Part shown: positions 22,801 to 34,251 of the stretch, in pieces
Position numbering within the stretch: position 1 is the first letter of the stretch
How the letters are laid out: each line of letters opens with the position of its first letter
NCBI GenBank assembly: GCA_023213315.1
Contig: JAKCPI010002432.1
Coordinates: forward strand, 1 to 64,000
DNA from: Euborellia annulipes
Lineage: Eukaryota; Arthropoda; Insecta; Dermaptera; Anisolabididae
DNA: 64,000 nt
Direction: 5' to 3'
Notes under the pieces: generated by a model
Database searches by the model: none
Seen by the model: only the letters and a program-made list of their open reading frames with translations
What the model was told of the DNA's origin: nothing
Position numbers and translations under genes: made by a program

Positions 22801-24895
22801 ACCTTGTTCTATATAGCAAGAAGCGAGTTGTCCAAGGGTTGCAAGCCGATCCAAAGGACTAGCAACCTGACGATCTGCAGCTGCCCGAAATTGAATGGCT
22901 GCATCGGCAACAAGTCCTAAATCGCTTCGCAGAGCTTGGCCGAGTTCTAAAGCAAGTCCTGCAGCTAGTGGACTGTGACAGGTAGTTCCCGCAGAAGAAC
23001 CATCGCCGCTTACAGGTTGCGTTGTGGTATAGTGGTGTTGCCAACGATTTGCAGCGTGAGAATAGCAGCTGATCGCAGCCTGTGACAATATATTTCACAA
23101 TTAGTTTCAATTACAATCAGATTAGAATTATTAAAGACTTGCCTGAAGATGGTCGACACTGGCAAGGCCTGGACAACCCAAAGTAGCCTGTCGACTCTCT
23201 GCCTCGAGGAAACGCCTGGCAGCCCGAGTCAGGTCCCAGGCTTCGTTGGCAACACGGCCCAACGATCCTTGGCATCTCGCTGCTGCCAGCCAACATTGTG
23301 CCGCGTATTGTGGGAGCTCGTCGCGTTCGCACTGGACCGCGAGGCTTGCTATCGTCAAGAAAAATAATTAAATACTCTACCTTAAATAAGACAAACGTGT
23401 AGGCCTAGCAATATAAATAAATAAAATTTGAGGAAGAACTAAAATTTGTGAAATTTGTTGAGTTTTTTATTAAAATTAAACCCATTATTGTGACGAAGAA
23501 AGAAACAGCGAATATATTCAAATTTAGGAAAATGCTCCATGGGGTTTAATCGTTTAATCGTTTCTGAATAAATATGCTATGCAAAACTTGAAATTTTTAT
23601 AGGCCTATAATGAATATATATATATATATATATATGTTAATAATTAATAGTAATGTCGGCTTAATAATTGTTAACTTTATTAACTCTACTATATATATAT
23701 AGTATCTTATTTATATATATAAATAAGAATGAGAAAAATATAAACCTTATTTATATATATAAATAAGTATATATATATATATATATATAGTAGAGGGCTT
23801 ATAAAGAGAAAGGAACAAAATAAAGTTAAAATTTTCCTAAGATTTAAACTTTCGACCGTTGGTTCTCGTTGAAACATTTTGTAAATTAAAATTAAATATA
23901 CAAATTAAACACTAGGTTATTTGTTTCAAAGGTTTTATTAATTAAAAATATAATATATATACACTAGAGCTCTAGTATATATATATATATATATATTATA
24001 TGCTGTATCTGCTTTCATGTATTAGAATGTAATCACTTCTGATAATGACAAGGAATTGTCGAAATACATATCAAGTGTTAATTTTTTAATTAATAAACCC
24101 TTTAAAACAAATAACCTAGTGTTTAATTTGTTTATTTAATTTTAATTTTAAAATTTTCAAATAATATGGGATCTTAACTTATAAACTAGTGGATGGATTT
24201 ATTAGAAATCAAATTAAAATAGTAATCATGAAAAGTGCTCTAGAAGCCACAGCTTTTTGAATGAACTATTTTATTAATTTATGTAAACAAGACTATATTT
24301 ACTGTGATTTGAGTAGAAAGATAAGTGATTTTTATTTAAAAATGAAAAATGCCAGGAAATGTTCATACCCCTGTCATCGATTGGATTGAACCAAGGTGGG
24401 AAAGAAACCTTCGACAATTCTGACTTTAATTCTTTTAAACTTGAAAATAAAAAATACATGTCTTTAGAAAATGAATAGGCACTAAGCTTATCTCATAATC
24501 AAAAAGAAGATAAGATTAAAACTAGAATATCAAATAATTAGCTGAGACAAGGCCAGGTTGTTTCATATCAGGATAGAAATAATCATAGAGCTTAGTATTT
24601 GATTCAATAATAATAATTATAGGGGAAATTTCTTTAATATAATAGACAAATTTTGTAGACTTTTTTTTTTAATTTTTGATATTAGATATATTTAGAGGTT
24701 AGAAACTCACCAAATTGGTCGCTGGCTTCTGTGAGATTCGGCTTTTTTAAAAAACGTCTAGAATTATTATAAATTATTAATTTAATTTCTGATTATGTAA
24801 TTAAATAAATAGACGGACTTTATTTACCTTTTCAATTTGTTTGAGATGGATCTGTAATGGCCCAAGAAGTCAGCTAGGCCGCCTGCATCTGTCAT
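13864..24895 (-). CDS. F8A1: HAP40 / factor VIII intron 22 protein (F8A) orthologue, complete, 7 exons
   Basis: This is the 40-kDa huntingtin-associated protein, an all-helical TPR-like protein that sits between the HEAT domains of huntingtin, stabilises it, and is linked to Rab5 endosomes. Coding exons are 24895-24828, 24757-24711, 23348-23143, 23079-22803, 22444-22345, 21017-20899 and 14039-13864. They total 993 nt, 330 aa, against 371 in human. Phases agree at every junction. Conserved blocks in order are DFLGHYRSISNKLK, RFLKKPN, LPQYAAQCWLAAARCQ, DHLQAAISCYSHAANRW, GALSVFNEMVAL, CELTRVLILLILQP, LLDKYAWAEQ and the C-terminal FLFLQSLVLACQTRDLTAL. The proline-rich insert of vertebrate HAP40 is shorter here. 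Intron 3 has a GC donor (CTTCAG, then GCAAGT). The start ATG has a GAG context. Intron 6, about 6.9 kb, holds a Penelope-like element and several MITEs. Confidence 0.93.
14162..15045. mobile_element. hAT-type non-autonomous element, 884 bp, in HAP40 intron 6
   Basis: Ends CAGTGGTTCACAACC and GGTTGGGAACCACTG with a perfect 8-bp duplication (tcctaaga) at 14154-14161 and 15046-15053. C/G-run blocks resembling CATCGCCCC lie inside both ends. No transposase frame remains. A fragment beginning CAGGGCCGCAGACAG near 14330 looks nested. Confidence 0.85.
15154..15358. mobile_element. hAT-like MITE, GCGCCTCC family, copy 1
   Basis: It runs from CAGTGCGCCTCC to GGAAACCATTG, with flanks matching at 6 of 8 bases (ctctagac, ttctatac). 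It is an inverted relative of the copy at 20.23 kb. Confidence 0.6.
16160..16280. repeat. Short fold-back with degenerate hammerhead centre
   Basis: Arms of ~33 bp (around GCTGGAGGTACTTTCAGG) face each other at 16162-16196 and 16245-16277. Between them the minus strand reads GGGACTCAACGCCCCCGAAACGUCGGC. The GAAACGUC half is kept but the CUGANGA box is not. Confidence 0.55.
16824..17431. repeat. Left inverted terminal repeat of the PLE
   Basis: Reverse complement of 19386-19993. It includes a copy of the GIY-YIG C-terminal coding end in antisense, and the hammerhead-like motif on the minus strand at 16891-16930. Confidence 0.9.
16891..16930 (-). ncRNA. Hammerhead-like ribozyme motif, PLE left arm
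   Basis: The minus strand reads CUGAGGA, one extra U, stem II GGUCUC/GAGACC with loop AACC, then GAAA and CGUC. Stem I is AGCU/AGCC-type pairing (GCU with AGC). ACGU is self-complementary, as expected for a hammerhead that works as a dimer through stem III. Dimeric small hammerheads are known from Penelope-like elements. Confidence 0.7.
17390..19522 (+). CDS. Penelope-like element protein: reverse transcriptase plus GIY-YIG endonuclease
   Basis: One uninterrupted frame of 710 codons encodes a PLE polyprotein. RT motifs in order are KSDKTNHTVVLNRAEY (~155), PPKFHGLIKTHK (~227), RPIVST, ISYDIVSLFTNI (~298), QTWGVPMGSSLGPVIANLV (~362) and the catalytic KYVDDVI (~396). A GIY-YIG nuclease domain follows at ~608, VVYKVPCSDCNLCYVGQT with the usual paired Cys, then SRLSQH. 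RT copies the RNA and the nuclease nicks the target. There is no in-frame ATG near the start: a TGA lies at 17369 and the first ~14 codons read through the left inverted repeat, so initiation is unclear. The last ~46 codons lie in the right repeat. It is encoded opposite to its host gene HAP40. Intactness and near-identical repeats point to a recent insertion. Confidence 0.95.
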   Translation: MSAFCSSFLQTLGFKKVLLTQRESIIRKINNLLINNEQYSNIDQIVPNFVINLSDISIPNTVNTILSLGHRHNFLNNANSKNHLIKTIVDVEHLVDSLPNEIMGNTRAKLVNMITNYTNHHNSTSNNHNSKIFEKYVSDTKKFYVENKANIVIAKSDKTNHTVVLNRAEYVEKINILLSDTNTYKIINRDPTVSLQTKLNNLLKGILPVDLDRDAILLKNCMVRNGTPPKFHGLIKTHKNNSIRPIVSTIDSPLYKISKYMTTILNKIPLNKINIKDSFHFKKEIDKIKLSSNERLISYDIVSLFTNIDLNLAYEIIFNRWNEFKGYTSLNREQFFQILRIIFDNAYFTFNGKIYAQTWGVPMGSSLGPVIANLVIDYLFDESLSKFPYTPPFIFKYVDDVITALPDNEIEPVLAVLNNFNAKIKFTKELEQDNQINFLDMALLREGEGIKTKWIRKSNKSDRIVNYYSNHPLIHKRNLLYNMILRADRLSSPEFKKDCFDNIRKIMFHNGYPRHFIDKIFKIYFYKNKSVPISVSLGTNLSSGNNTPVANDVKTYVSLTYTPGLSENIKKLISRVSDDIIISFKPTNTLSFLFNNKDPTPLLKNSGVVYKVPCSDCNLCYVGQTRQYLNSRLSQHRSNIKNNETSVALAEHAINKKHNFNFDGVKILGFEGNYYKRLTLEAIHIFINNTVNFRTDFKSTIFLYRNILKR
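19386..19993. repeat. Right inverted terminal repeat of the PLE
   Basis: Pairs with 16824-17431. It covers the last 137 bp of the RT/GIY-YIG frame and about 470 bp of non-coding sequence ending in the hammerhead-like motif and a short tail. Confidence 0.9.
19887..19926 (+). ncRNA. Hammerhead-like ribozyme motif, PLE right arm
   Basis: The same motif on the plus strand: GCU, CUGAGGA, U, GGUCUC-AACC-GAGACC, GAAA, CGUC, AGC. The core bases of a hammerhead are all present. The single U between the CUGANGA box and stem II is extra compared with the textbook core. Confidence 0.7.
20232..20488. mobile_element. hAT-like MITE, GCGCCTCC family, copy 2
   Basis: Starts CAGTGGTTTCCAAAC, ends GTTTGGAAAACGCTG, and has internal CGCCTCCC blocks shared with the copy at 15.15 kb. 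No clear target duplication. Confidence 0.6.
21160..21790. repeat. Unclassified T-rich repeat
   Basis: The stretch begins GGTCATTCCATGCCAAATCG and continues with long T-rich runs and CCCGCGGATTTCGCTGAAAA-type blocks, unlike nearby intron sequence. It looks like transposon-derived filler. No frame or terminal repeats were found. Confidence 0.35.
21830..22145 (-). pseudogene. Degraded mariner-family transposase N-terminal fragment
   Basis: In HAP40 intron 5, the minus strand reads LEDDETIRKLT, stop, QFNVDHSAIIYRLKNL, then more stops. This fits the helix-turn-helix region of mariner transposases. It is broken by stops and shifts and lacks the catalytic part. Confidence 0.55.
23890..24150. mobile_element. 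Fold-back element with hammerhead-like motif (24.0 kb)
   Basis: Inverted arms around AACACTAGGTTATTTG face each other at about 23900-23950 and 24075-24140, with an AT dinucleotide tract between. The motif lies at 24038-24072 just inside the right arm. It sits between HAP40 exons 2 and 3. Confidence 0.65.
24031..24078 (+). ncRNA. Hammerhead-like motif with one core change
   Basis: Stem I CACUU/AAGUG is perfect. The core reads CUGAUAA, extra U, stem II GACA-AGGAAU-UGUC, GAAA, stem III AUA-CA-UAU and C. Compared with CUGAUGA one core G is A, which should kill cleavage while the fold remains. Confidence 0.55.
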
Positions 24896-25409
24896 CTCTA
24901 GATCGTTTGATTGCCTTTCAACTTTTCTCTATTAATCCTTAAACTATAAGTATTTAGAATACTGAACAAGTGCATATTTCAGAATGTGATTTGACATATG
25001 CCATATGCAAGCACTGGAAAAAAAAAACACAAGGCTTTTGCTTTGCAAATCGGAGTCAACCTGCGATCCCTTTTCGTTGATCAAAACGAACAAGAAATTT
25101 TTTTAAAGCTCTATTTTTAAATATTAAATTATATTAATATTTTAGACGATAATATATTATAAATTAAAAATTATTAAATGCACTTAATTATTTTATAAAA
25201 TGTCAGTGGGGAGGGGGGTAAAATTTTTTTTGGTAATGAAAGCAAAATCCAGGGCTCACATGATAACAATTGAACAAAACATTTCTGGTGTATATTTATT
25301 TTAAAATTGATATATTTTTTCTCTTTATTAGTTTTAGAGTTATATATTCTCCAGGGAGGTAAGGAGGGGGGGGGGGGCTCCTTCCCGCTTGCGATCATAT
25401 ATATAAATA

Positions 25410-25547
25410 AAAATGCTGGACCCTAAAATATAAATTCATAAATAACGGTTATCGTAAATGTCTTATATGGCCTGAGCTGCCGAAAAGACAGTGTGAATGT
25501 GTGAGTGGAATGAGAAAAAGTGTGAATGTTTTCAAAAAAAAAAAAAA
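25410..25547 (+). mobile_element. SINE family A, copy 4, 5'-truncated
   Basis: Only the body (from GCTGGACCC), the AATAACGGTTATCGT segment, the GTGTGA tract and the A tail are present; the tRNA head is missing. Truncation at the 5' end is normal for retroposed SINEs. Confidence 0.7.
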
Positions 25548-25565
25548 TATATATATATATGTATT

Positions 25566-25760
25566 ATTAGGAGGCGATTAGCCGAGGGGATAAAGCAGTT
25601 AAGCTTATAATCCTGAGTTGAATACAACTCGAGTTCAAATCCACCTCTTGGCAATAAATTATCCAACTCTATTTGAGATGCCTCCTCCTGAGGAAGGAAA
25701 CGGGAACCCACCCCAGTATCATTCCCATGAGAGTTACTCTTCAGAGTAACCACAACGTGT
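25566..25760 (+). mobile_element. tRNA-derived SINE of a second family
   Basis: A cloverleaf-like start (GGCGATTAGCCGAGGGGAT, a variable-arm-like GAGTTGAATACAACTC, then a B box GAGTTCAAATCC) is followed by non-tRNA sequence. It resembles a leucine-type tRNA head but is too diverged to be a working gene. Confidence 0.5.
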
Positions 25761-26216
25761 CAAGTCTGACACTAATGACTGAGAAGATGTATTATTACAA
25801 GATTATCTCATATATAGGAATTCACTCCATTTTTACTGCACAATGCGAATCGTTTCACTCCAATATTTGAATTAGAAGTGTGGGTTTATCCAATGAACTC
25901 CAAAAAAAAGAATACCAAAACTCCTTGAAAAATTTCGAGGTTTATAGTAAAATATTGCAAATTAAAATACTGAATATTAAACTATATTATTTATTTATTT
26001 TACTATTTAGTCCTTGGGCCGAAACAAAAAAAAAATGGAGTATTCTCTTATAATGCCAAAGGCCAGAAAGGAAGTCATAGCCCCCCCCCCCCACGGGGAC
26101 CATCGGAATGTTGGTCAAATAGAGCGTTACAAACGGACACTCTGCAACTACATTTAGATAGATACCATAAATTATTGTGGTGGCATCAATATTTGAATAT
26201 TATAATAATATATATA

Positions 26217-26399
26217 CATGGGCGTATCCAACATTTCTAATATTATTTTATTAAATGCCCCAACCTAACTGGAGATAGGGGATGGCGTCACTCGTAGTTT
26301 TTATCTTCTTACAGAAGGCGTGAATTTTTCAGTTTATATATTTTTATTTCAAGTTTGGAGGGGGATAGTTGTCCCCCCCCCCCTTTGGATACGCCCATG
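26217..26399. mobile_element. MITE of the CATGGGCGTA family
   Basis: Ends CATGGGCGTATCCAA and TTGGATACGCCCATG, related to the elements at 7.94 and 9.38 kb. The TA-rich flanks hide any duplication. Confidence 0.65.
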
Positions 26400-26911
26400 T
26401 ATATATGGGACTTACCACCGGCAGTTCATGATCTGGTTCATCTGGATACTTTATTTATTCTCTCTTATTATTATTACCAGTATCAATATTGTTACAAGAT
26501 CTCAAATGAATTCACTCCATTTTTACTGCCCCCAGCGGACCGATTTACTTCCAAATTTTAATATATACATAGGCTTATATCATTCTAGAATCTCTAGGCC
26601 CCTCGGGGCTCAGGAGAAAACGTAAAAATTTGAATTAAAAAAAAAATGTAATGAAAATGTGTCTTTGAGATGAAGGCCCGGGCCCCTCGGGGCTGAGCTA
26701 TATTCGGTATTTGAAAAATATTTTTGTGTATGGGGGGGGGGGGGGCTATTTGAAAATGAGTTCAGGTCCCCCGAAAAAATTTTAATATACGCCCCTGCTA
26801 TATATATATACACAAGTATATAATATGTTTATAAACTAAATAGTGATTGAGTCAGGAAAAAACAAGACGAGTGCAGGCAAATATTCTTTTATTTCAATTC
26901 TCGCCGCTCTT

Positions 26912-26956
26912 ACGACTGACGTTTCGGCCCGAGGTATAGCCCATCTTCAGAGCCGG
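26912..26956 (-). ncRNA. Hammerhead-like motif, left arm, 27.0-kb fold-back
   Basis: CUGAAGA, extra U, stem II GGGCUAUACCUCGGGCC (GGGC and GGCC sides pair with wobbles), GAAA, CGUC. Stem I is GGCU with AGUC. Confidence 0.6.
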
Positions 26957-27060
26957 CGATAATCAAAAAGTGTGGAAATGTGTAACAACAGCGACAACAT
27001 TCAGCATGTAGCCCGCTCAGAGCAAAACGTAGAGAAATGAGACTTTTTGATTATTGCCAG

Positions 27061-27106
27061 ACGGCTCTGAAGATGGTCTAGACCTCGGGCCGAAACGTCA
27101 GCCGTG
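27061..27106 (+). ncRNA. Hammerhead-like motif, right arm, 27.0-kb fold-back
   Basis: Stem I ACGGCU/AGCCGU is a perfect six pairs. The core reads CUGAAGA, extra U, stem II GGUC...GGCC, GAAA, CGUC. All hammerhead core bases are kept. Confidence 0.65.
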
Positions 27107-27380
27107 AGGGCGAGAATTGAAATAAAAGAATATTTGCCTGCACTCGTTTTGTTTTTTTCCTGATTTCATCACCATTAAGCCTACAGCCACAGATCTTTAT
27201 CGATTAAACGAAATATTAAAATTGCCAATTTCTAGTTAGATTCTATATATATATATATTAAAATTTAGAGTGCATCGGTCTGCACGGGGGCTGTAAAATA
27301 GTCTACCAAAATTTATTGGGTACCGGTTCATCGATTTTCTTAGCATCCCCAAATCGTTTAGTGCAAATAAAGGGGATTAA

Positions 27381-27723
27381 GGTGCGCGTCTCGGAAAACC
27401 GTTAAAACACGATTGACTCGAGGCGGCAAGAGATGGCGTTAGTGTTCCCCATTGGAATATAAGGGACTTTTTCCATTTCATTCTAGACTTTCCAGCTAAT
27501 TAATTAAAGGCAAAAAAATAATTATTCTTTAACACAATTATTACTAATTTAACTATCTACAACTTATAGAGCTCCTTTTTTAAATATCTTTTATTTAATG
27601 CGATTAATCTAAAAAAAAAAATTTTTTTTTTATCGAAATAATTTAAAAAAAAATTTGAGGTCGATAGCTTCAAAATTGTGGCAGCTGGAAGAGTCCCAAA
27701 ATTAGCACCCCGAGACGCGCACC
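27381..27723. mobile_element. TTAA-flanked MITE (piggyBac-like ends)
   Basis: Ends GGTGCGCGTCTCGG and CCGAGACGCGCACC lie next to TTAA on both sides (27377-27380, 27724-27727). It is 343 bp with no frame. TTAA duplication is typical of piggyBac-type transposition. Confidence 0.7.
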
Positions 27724-30700
27724 TTAAGCGATTAAGACGTTTGTCTCAAGTTTCTCCTCTTATTATAAATCTGTACATACCAGTCCCCCCTCCCCCTCTT
27801 CCCATATAGGCGATGCGATGCGTCCTGATTCCCTTTGCGGTGCGCTTAATCAAACAGATTGTATTTCATTGAATTCTGTCATAAATTTTGTTAGAATTAA
27901 TATCAAAAAACTTTCAAATATAAAAAATTTGGATCGATTGAGTACATAATTTTATTTTTCTCAATATTTTTTTTTTTATATAAAACTAACAAATTAAAGA
28001 GCGTTTTTTTTTTTTTTTTTTTTAATAATTTATAAGAATATATAAACTTTTATTTAAATAAAAATATGTATTACATAATTCAACAATTAAACAAATAGAA
28101 AGATATAGTATTAAAGTGATATAGGGTATGCGATATTATTTTTCTTTTTTTTTTTTTGTTTTTTCTTTTCAAAAACTGTATTAAAAAAAAAAAAGAGAAA
28201 GAAAGAAGTAAAAAGTTTTAGATTAAAATCTTATTTTTGTAGATGCTATTTTACAAATATCTTCTTTTTTAAGGAGATGAAACGAAATTGAAAAAAATTC
28301 ATCTAAAAATAAAGATTTTTAGGAAAATCTGGAACAGAAGAAGAAAAGGAAGGATTAAATGATTGGAATTAAAAAAAATAAATAAATTTCAAGACTAATT
28401 TAAATATATGATACAATGTATTACGAAAGATTACAACAATACAATAGGCTACATGATGATTGATTATTATTATTATTATTATTCATATCTGAATAAATTA
28501 GTATTGGATCACATATTTAAATTGCAGTCATGAACAACACGTCCCATTGACACTAAGACAACCTTTATTGATTGGATATCTGGTCTTTTACATTAAAGGA
28601 TTTTAAAAATGAACAGTCAGCCTGTCAGACCATAATACATCACAAGTAATTATAATTATTTTTAATCAGTATAAACTAAGATTAGATTTTTTTTTCTCTT
28701 CGAAAACATGACAAATTCATCTAAGAATAATTAATTACTTTTATAGAAACAGGAGAGAAAAATTCATTATCACCCCAATCATTTTGGCTTCAATCTGTGG
28801 TCCCCTGAGAGAACAAAGAGCTCACACCAAATTTTCACAAGTCCCTCATATGCATCATTTTTTTTTTTTTAATTTCTCGTGGAAGAATACAAGATCTAAG
28901 AAAAGTATGTCTCTATCTATCTACTATATATATATATATATTTATTTATTTTTATTGATTTTTTAAAATAACAAATACTATTGCCATAAAGGTGGATTTT
29001 TCTTTCCTGTGTGTGTATATATATATATTTTTTGGAATATCTCTGAGTAAGCACATTCAAATTTTTTTTTTTTTTTGGGAGAAAAAATAAAGAACTAACA
29101 CAACCATTATTTATATTTGTTAACATGCATGTTTATCTTAAGGGAGAGAGAGAGTATAAGATATGAGAAGGAGTGCGATAAATTAATCACTAGATATGTG
29201 TGCGTAACTAAAAAAAAAAAAGTTTGAGCATATGGGTAAAAGGAAAAATAATAATAAATCAATATCATTGGAAAAAGGATCGTCTCTTAAAATTAAAAAA
29301 AAAAACACATAAATTAAATAATCACAAAGGGTTGGGAACACAGAAATGAGCCGCGTTGTGAATTATTTATGCAGGGATTTTTTATATTAGGCCTCGTGAA
29401 TATCAACGAACACTGATTTTTTTTTTTTTTTTATTACTAGATTATATGAATAAGCAAAATTACGGCTTTTTTTCTGATTTCTAAATCACATTTAGCGAGA
29501 GAGAGAGAGTGGAAAAAAATGGGGGATGCCCTGAGAGCTGCGTGTTTTTTTTTTTTGCCAAAGGGGACGTATTTTTGATCGATCCTGCATTTGGAATGGG
29601 GTTTCGAGAAGACAAAAAAGAAAAAGGGAAGAAACAAGAATAATATGCAAGGAATTTGATTAACTCCAAATATGCACCATTCTCCAAGTCATTGTATTTA
29701 TTTATTTTTTTGGGGTTTTTTATTTTTTTATTTTTTTGATTTTTTTTTTTTTTGTTTTAATTATAATAATACCTTAAGGACTATCATCATTCTTCATTAA
29801 ATATTTTTCCTACCACAAAATTCCTTATTATCTAGATAATAGAATAGACACAGTTAAAAGCTTGTGTTGGTTGAGCTTGGAATTCGCTCTTTTATCAGTC
29901 ACCAGAACAACTAAATATTAAGCAACATTAAGAGTTATTAGCTTCATTAAATATATAGAAATATATAATTATATTTAGATATATAAATATATATTTGAAT
30001 ATATATATGTGTGTGTCTATATGTATATATATCTAAATATATACATATATGATATATGAACGCAATATCAATATATACAACAAATATCAAGAATGGATAA
30101 ATATTTTTTCTTTCACTATTGCATATCATTTCACAGATAATTTTTCTTAGAATATGGCCTCTGATAGTACCACTTTTATTGATAATATTTTCTCTAAAGA
30201 GAGACATCATTTTAATTGTTTGTTTTTTTAGATATATATCTATTTTATTTTTGAACACAGTCTGCAATTAATGCAGTGAGCAATTAATTATTCTACTATT
30301 TAAGTTGATTTATTTCCAACATTGATACGTACGTATAAATTAAAATAATTTTTTTCCAAATTGTGCTCAATTAAAAGCCTGCTATATAAATATATTATAT
30401 ATATATAAGGCTTTTAGAAAAATTATTACTAAGACACATTGGGAGAAATAATTTAGAAGGAAGAGTTTTCGGCTATCATTAGTATTGTTATTTTGATTTG
30501 GTATATTTTTTTTTATATGTATATGTATACGTGCAAAGTAGATTGGCAAACAACGATTTTATAACTATACACAAATATGACTAATTTTTGTTGTATTATT
30601 TTTTTTTATTTTTTATTTTTTTATTTATTTAATTATAATTTAATAAAAATATATTATATAACTTGGATTTGGCACTTTGGAAGTGATTATAAGCCGCGCA

Positions 30701-33700
30701 CGTAATCAAGAGATTCTGGCATGGATATTTTATTTATATATATATAATAATTATACGCGTAATAAGCGATATTTTAAGACTGATTTAAATAATTTGTTTC
30801 CACACCTTCAATATCAACGAGGATAATAAGTCAAATTGAGAAGAAATCTCTCTCATTAAAAAAACAAATTTTAAAGAAAAAAAAAATAAGGAACATAGTT
30901 CTCTTTTATTTATTATTATTAAAGCGTCAGAAAAAAAAAAGTTAAAAAATCAACACACATACATTAAAAATTAAAATCAAAATGTAATTAATAATAATAT
31001 AATAGCATTCTTGTGTTAATTATTAAACACAGCACCAAAATTGTTGCAAAGCTGTAGTCAGCCTCATTAAATATATATTATGCAGAGATTATTAAATACT
31101 GAATACAGAGAAATTTTATTTTCTTGGTAAAATTCAAATAAATAAAGCGTTTTTTGATAATGTAGGGGGAGGAGTATTTTTTTCGGGGGGCAACGCATGG
31201 GGTATCGACCCAGGGCTTGAGGGGGCCCACTCCCAGCAAGTGACCCGGGGCGAGTTGCTCCCTAAAAAACATCCCAGCCTTTCAAATAAAAAAAAAAAAA
31301 AAGTATATATCAATAAAATAACAAAGAGAAATTTAAAGCCTGTGCTGTTCTCATTAATTAAATAATAACTTAAAAAATAAAAAAATAAATAAAAAATTAA
31401 AGACTTATAAGATATACATAATTTTTCTTTTTTGTTTTTTAATAATAATTTAAAAATTAAGATAAAATAATAATAAACAGAATAAAAACAACATAATTGA
31501 ATGTTTTTTTTTTTTTTTGACGAGAATCTCAAAACGCAAGATACAAAACTTACGTTGCAAAAAAAAAACTTAATTAATTAAAATTAACAACATTTAAAAA
31601 AAAAAAAAACATCTAGAGGTTACTTGATGCTACAGTCTTTTAACTAGAATAATTAATAATTAATCTGCCCTGATATTTGGCAGTAAAAAAAAAAAAAATT
31701 ATAAAAAAAAAGGCAGAGAATGTATCTAAGTCGGAAGTGAGAATAAAATTCTATAAATTAAAAAAAAATGAAATGCACTGCAATGCAATGTTAACATATG
31801 AAATTTAGCCAACGCGAATTTCCTTTAATAAAAAATATACACATATATATATAATAATAATAATAAAAGGAAAATTTATTCACATTGCGCTCAAAAACAA
31901 AAAAAAAAAAAATTTAATATTGTACTTTTTATGTATAATAAAGAAGCCTGCAGACTGTCAAGTCGTCAATCATTAAGGAAGAAATATAAAATTCCTTTTT
32001 TTTTTCACTAATATATAAACTTAATAATGATTGCATTTTCACACGACTTTAAAAATTAGGCTTTTATTTATTATTTTAGTGACAAGATAAAAATAAAAAA
32101 AAAAAAAGTGTGCTTTAAAAAGTGTAAGAACACTGTTTAGAATATGGTACATCAAAGATTATTTTTTAAAAGAATGATTTTTTTATCTTATCAGGTACAA
32201 AACCTATCACCCAATAGCCATCCACTAAAAATCTAATAAAACTAATTATTCATATAACATACCCCAAACGCCTTTCCATTTTTTTTGTTTTATAGGATTA
32301 TTATATTTAAAAAACAAAAAATTTTTTAATATATATATAATTATTATTAAAATGTTATACTTTTTAATAAATGAATTATACACTTATCTAATTAAAGTTG
32401 GTGCACAAGAATTATCACAAATCGTGAGACAAATTTTTCAGCGTTTTGGTTTTTTTTTTACTTTTTACCAATCGCTTTTTTCGCTTTAAAGCTCTAGGCT
32501 GAGCATATTCGTCGGGAATTTAAAAACCGAACCGAACCGAGCCGCTAGTGAGTGTTAAAAATAAAAAAATTTAGAAAAAAAACGAAATAAATATTTGGAA
32601 TTTAGCTTATTTTTCATTGATATGTCAAGGATTGTCTTTAAAAAAAGGGCTTTAGCGGCTGACGGAGAAAAAGACGAAACACGGAGGGTCAGGGAGCATT
32701 CAATCTTTTATTTAAGGCACTAAACACATTCGTCCACCTTTAATTATCACGTATTTAATTACGTCATCACGTTCGAGAGGCGTGTATTTGTAATGTTTCT
32801 TATCTAAATAATAAATATATTAATTATGATTGCACATAAATTCATTATTATACGTAATTTATTTATTATCTATTAGTTGGTATTTAGAAGTTTTTCTAAA
32901 ATCCAAAAAAAAATAATAATAAGCTCGGGGAAAAAAAAAATAAACTAAATAACAAAACTAAGGCACTTACTAGTAAATAATAATAATAATAATAATAATA
33001 ATAGCTAAAAATCGACTATTAATGAAAAATTAATTTGAATTATTGTTCATTTTGACTTATTTGAAAAATTCACAACCAATTGAAATTTTTTTTGCCTATT
33101 TTTAGAGCGAGGCAAAATTTGTAGATAGTGAAAAAACTGAATAAAAAATAATGATTATAAAATAGCTAGGCTAGTGAATAATTTTTGTTTGATGAGGGCG
33201 AAGGGCTGATGATTGCCCAAAAGGCGAGGATTTGGGTCAAAGGGCGCCTCAGAGTTTCGCGGTTGGTTCTTTGGCTGCGCGAACAAGAAGAGGAATCCCG
33301 CAAGTTCCAGACATTCAATGATTTAATACAATACAATGAAAAAATCGCAGTGTCTTTGAATATTCAAAATTATAATTCAAGAGCACTGAATTTTATATAT
33401 ATATTTTTTTTTAATTATTGAAATTTTTAAAAAATTAAAATTCTTTGGTATATATATAAGTCTAAAAAATTATCCGAATCTCAATAAATGCATACAAAAT
33501 TTCCAATTGTAATTATATATTGATGTAATTATATATATGATTCAGGCTCTTGTAGGAACAGAATGTTCGAATGCCAGATTAGGAACGTTTTTTTTTTTTT
33601 TTTCAATGATTTGAGAGTCACCCAATAATACTTTATATATATATAGACAAGGTGAAATAAGATGATTCCGAAATATCAACAAATAAAAAGAAAAAAATGG

Positions 33701-34251
33701 AGAAAAAAGAGCCACTCAATCTCCGATAGAGAACGCTAAAAATTCAACAACAATAATGCCCTACTCTTGGTCTTTCATTCAATTTAATCGGAATTTCTTT
33801 TCTTTTTTTTTAATTTAATCGAGAGGCCCTTTTATCCGCCTTAAATTTAAATTTGAGCAATTTCAAAAGAAAAAAAAATCACTTTTGAGATCAGGTCGAA
33901 GGCGGCTTTCGGAGGGTTTCAAGTCACTAATAAGGAGATGGCAAGAATTGTAAAATCGATCTTTGAACGAACCCAAGTGAAGTTGATTGTAGAGAAACTA
34001 CACAAGGATTATTAGCAATTGAAGATTCACTCGCAAGTCAACTTCCAAACAGATCGACTCTAATTTGGGAGTTGAAAAGCTTTCACAGTTTTTTATTTAA
34101 GCACAACTCTAAAAGCAACAAAACCGTGTTGAGTAACGAGTTGTATTTACAAATAAAAGACTTCATACCATTGACATTTTTTAATCCTGCATTAATGAAA
34201 ATAACAAATGTTTGTATTAAAGCTTTTGTAGTGTATTATTATTATTATTAG

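Larger units (their letters stand above)
24900..26210. other. F8A1: Region upstream of HAP40
   Basis: The HAP40 promoter should lie just above 24895, but no TATA box or GC-rich block stands out. Two SINEs (25.41, 25.57 kb) follow. The rest is AT-rich with no frame I can support. Confidence 0.4.
26852..27163. mobile_element. Fold-back element with paired hammerhead-like motifs (27.0 kb)
   Basis: Inverted arms of ~115 bp at 26852-26975 and 27045-27163, separated by ~70 bp, each carry a hammerhead-like motif near the inner end. The arms start with GTCAGGAAAAAAC and its complement. There is no RT sequence. Confidence 0.8.

Noticed and set aside
33185..33421. Frame starting MFDEGEGLMIAQKARIW
   Set aside because: The first half looks coding-like, but there are no splice sites, no family match and the tail is low-complexity. 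Kept only as a possible conserved UTR patch.
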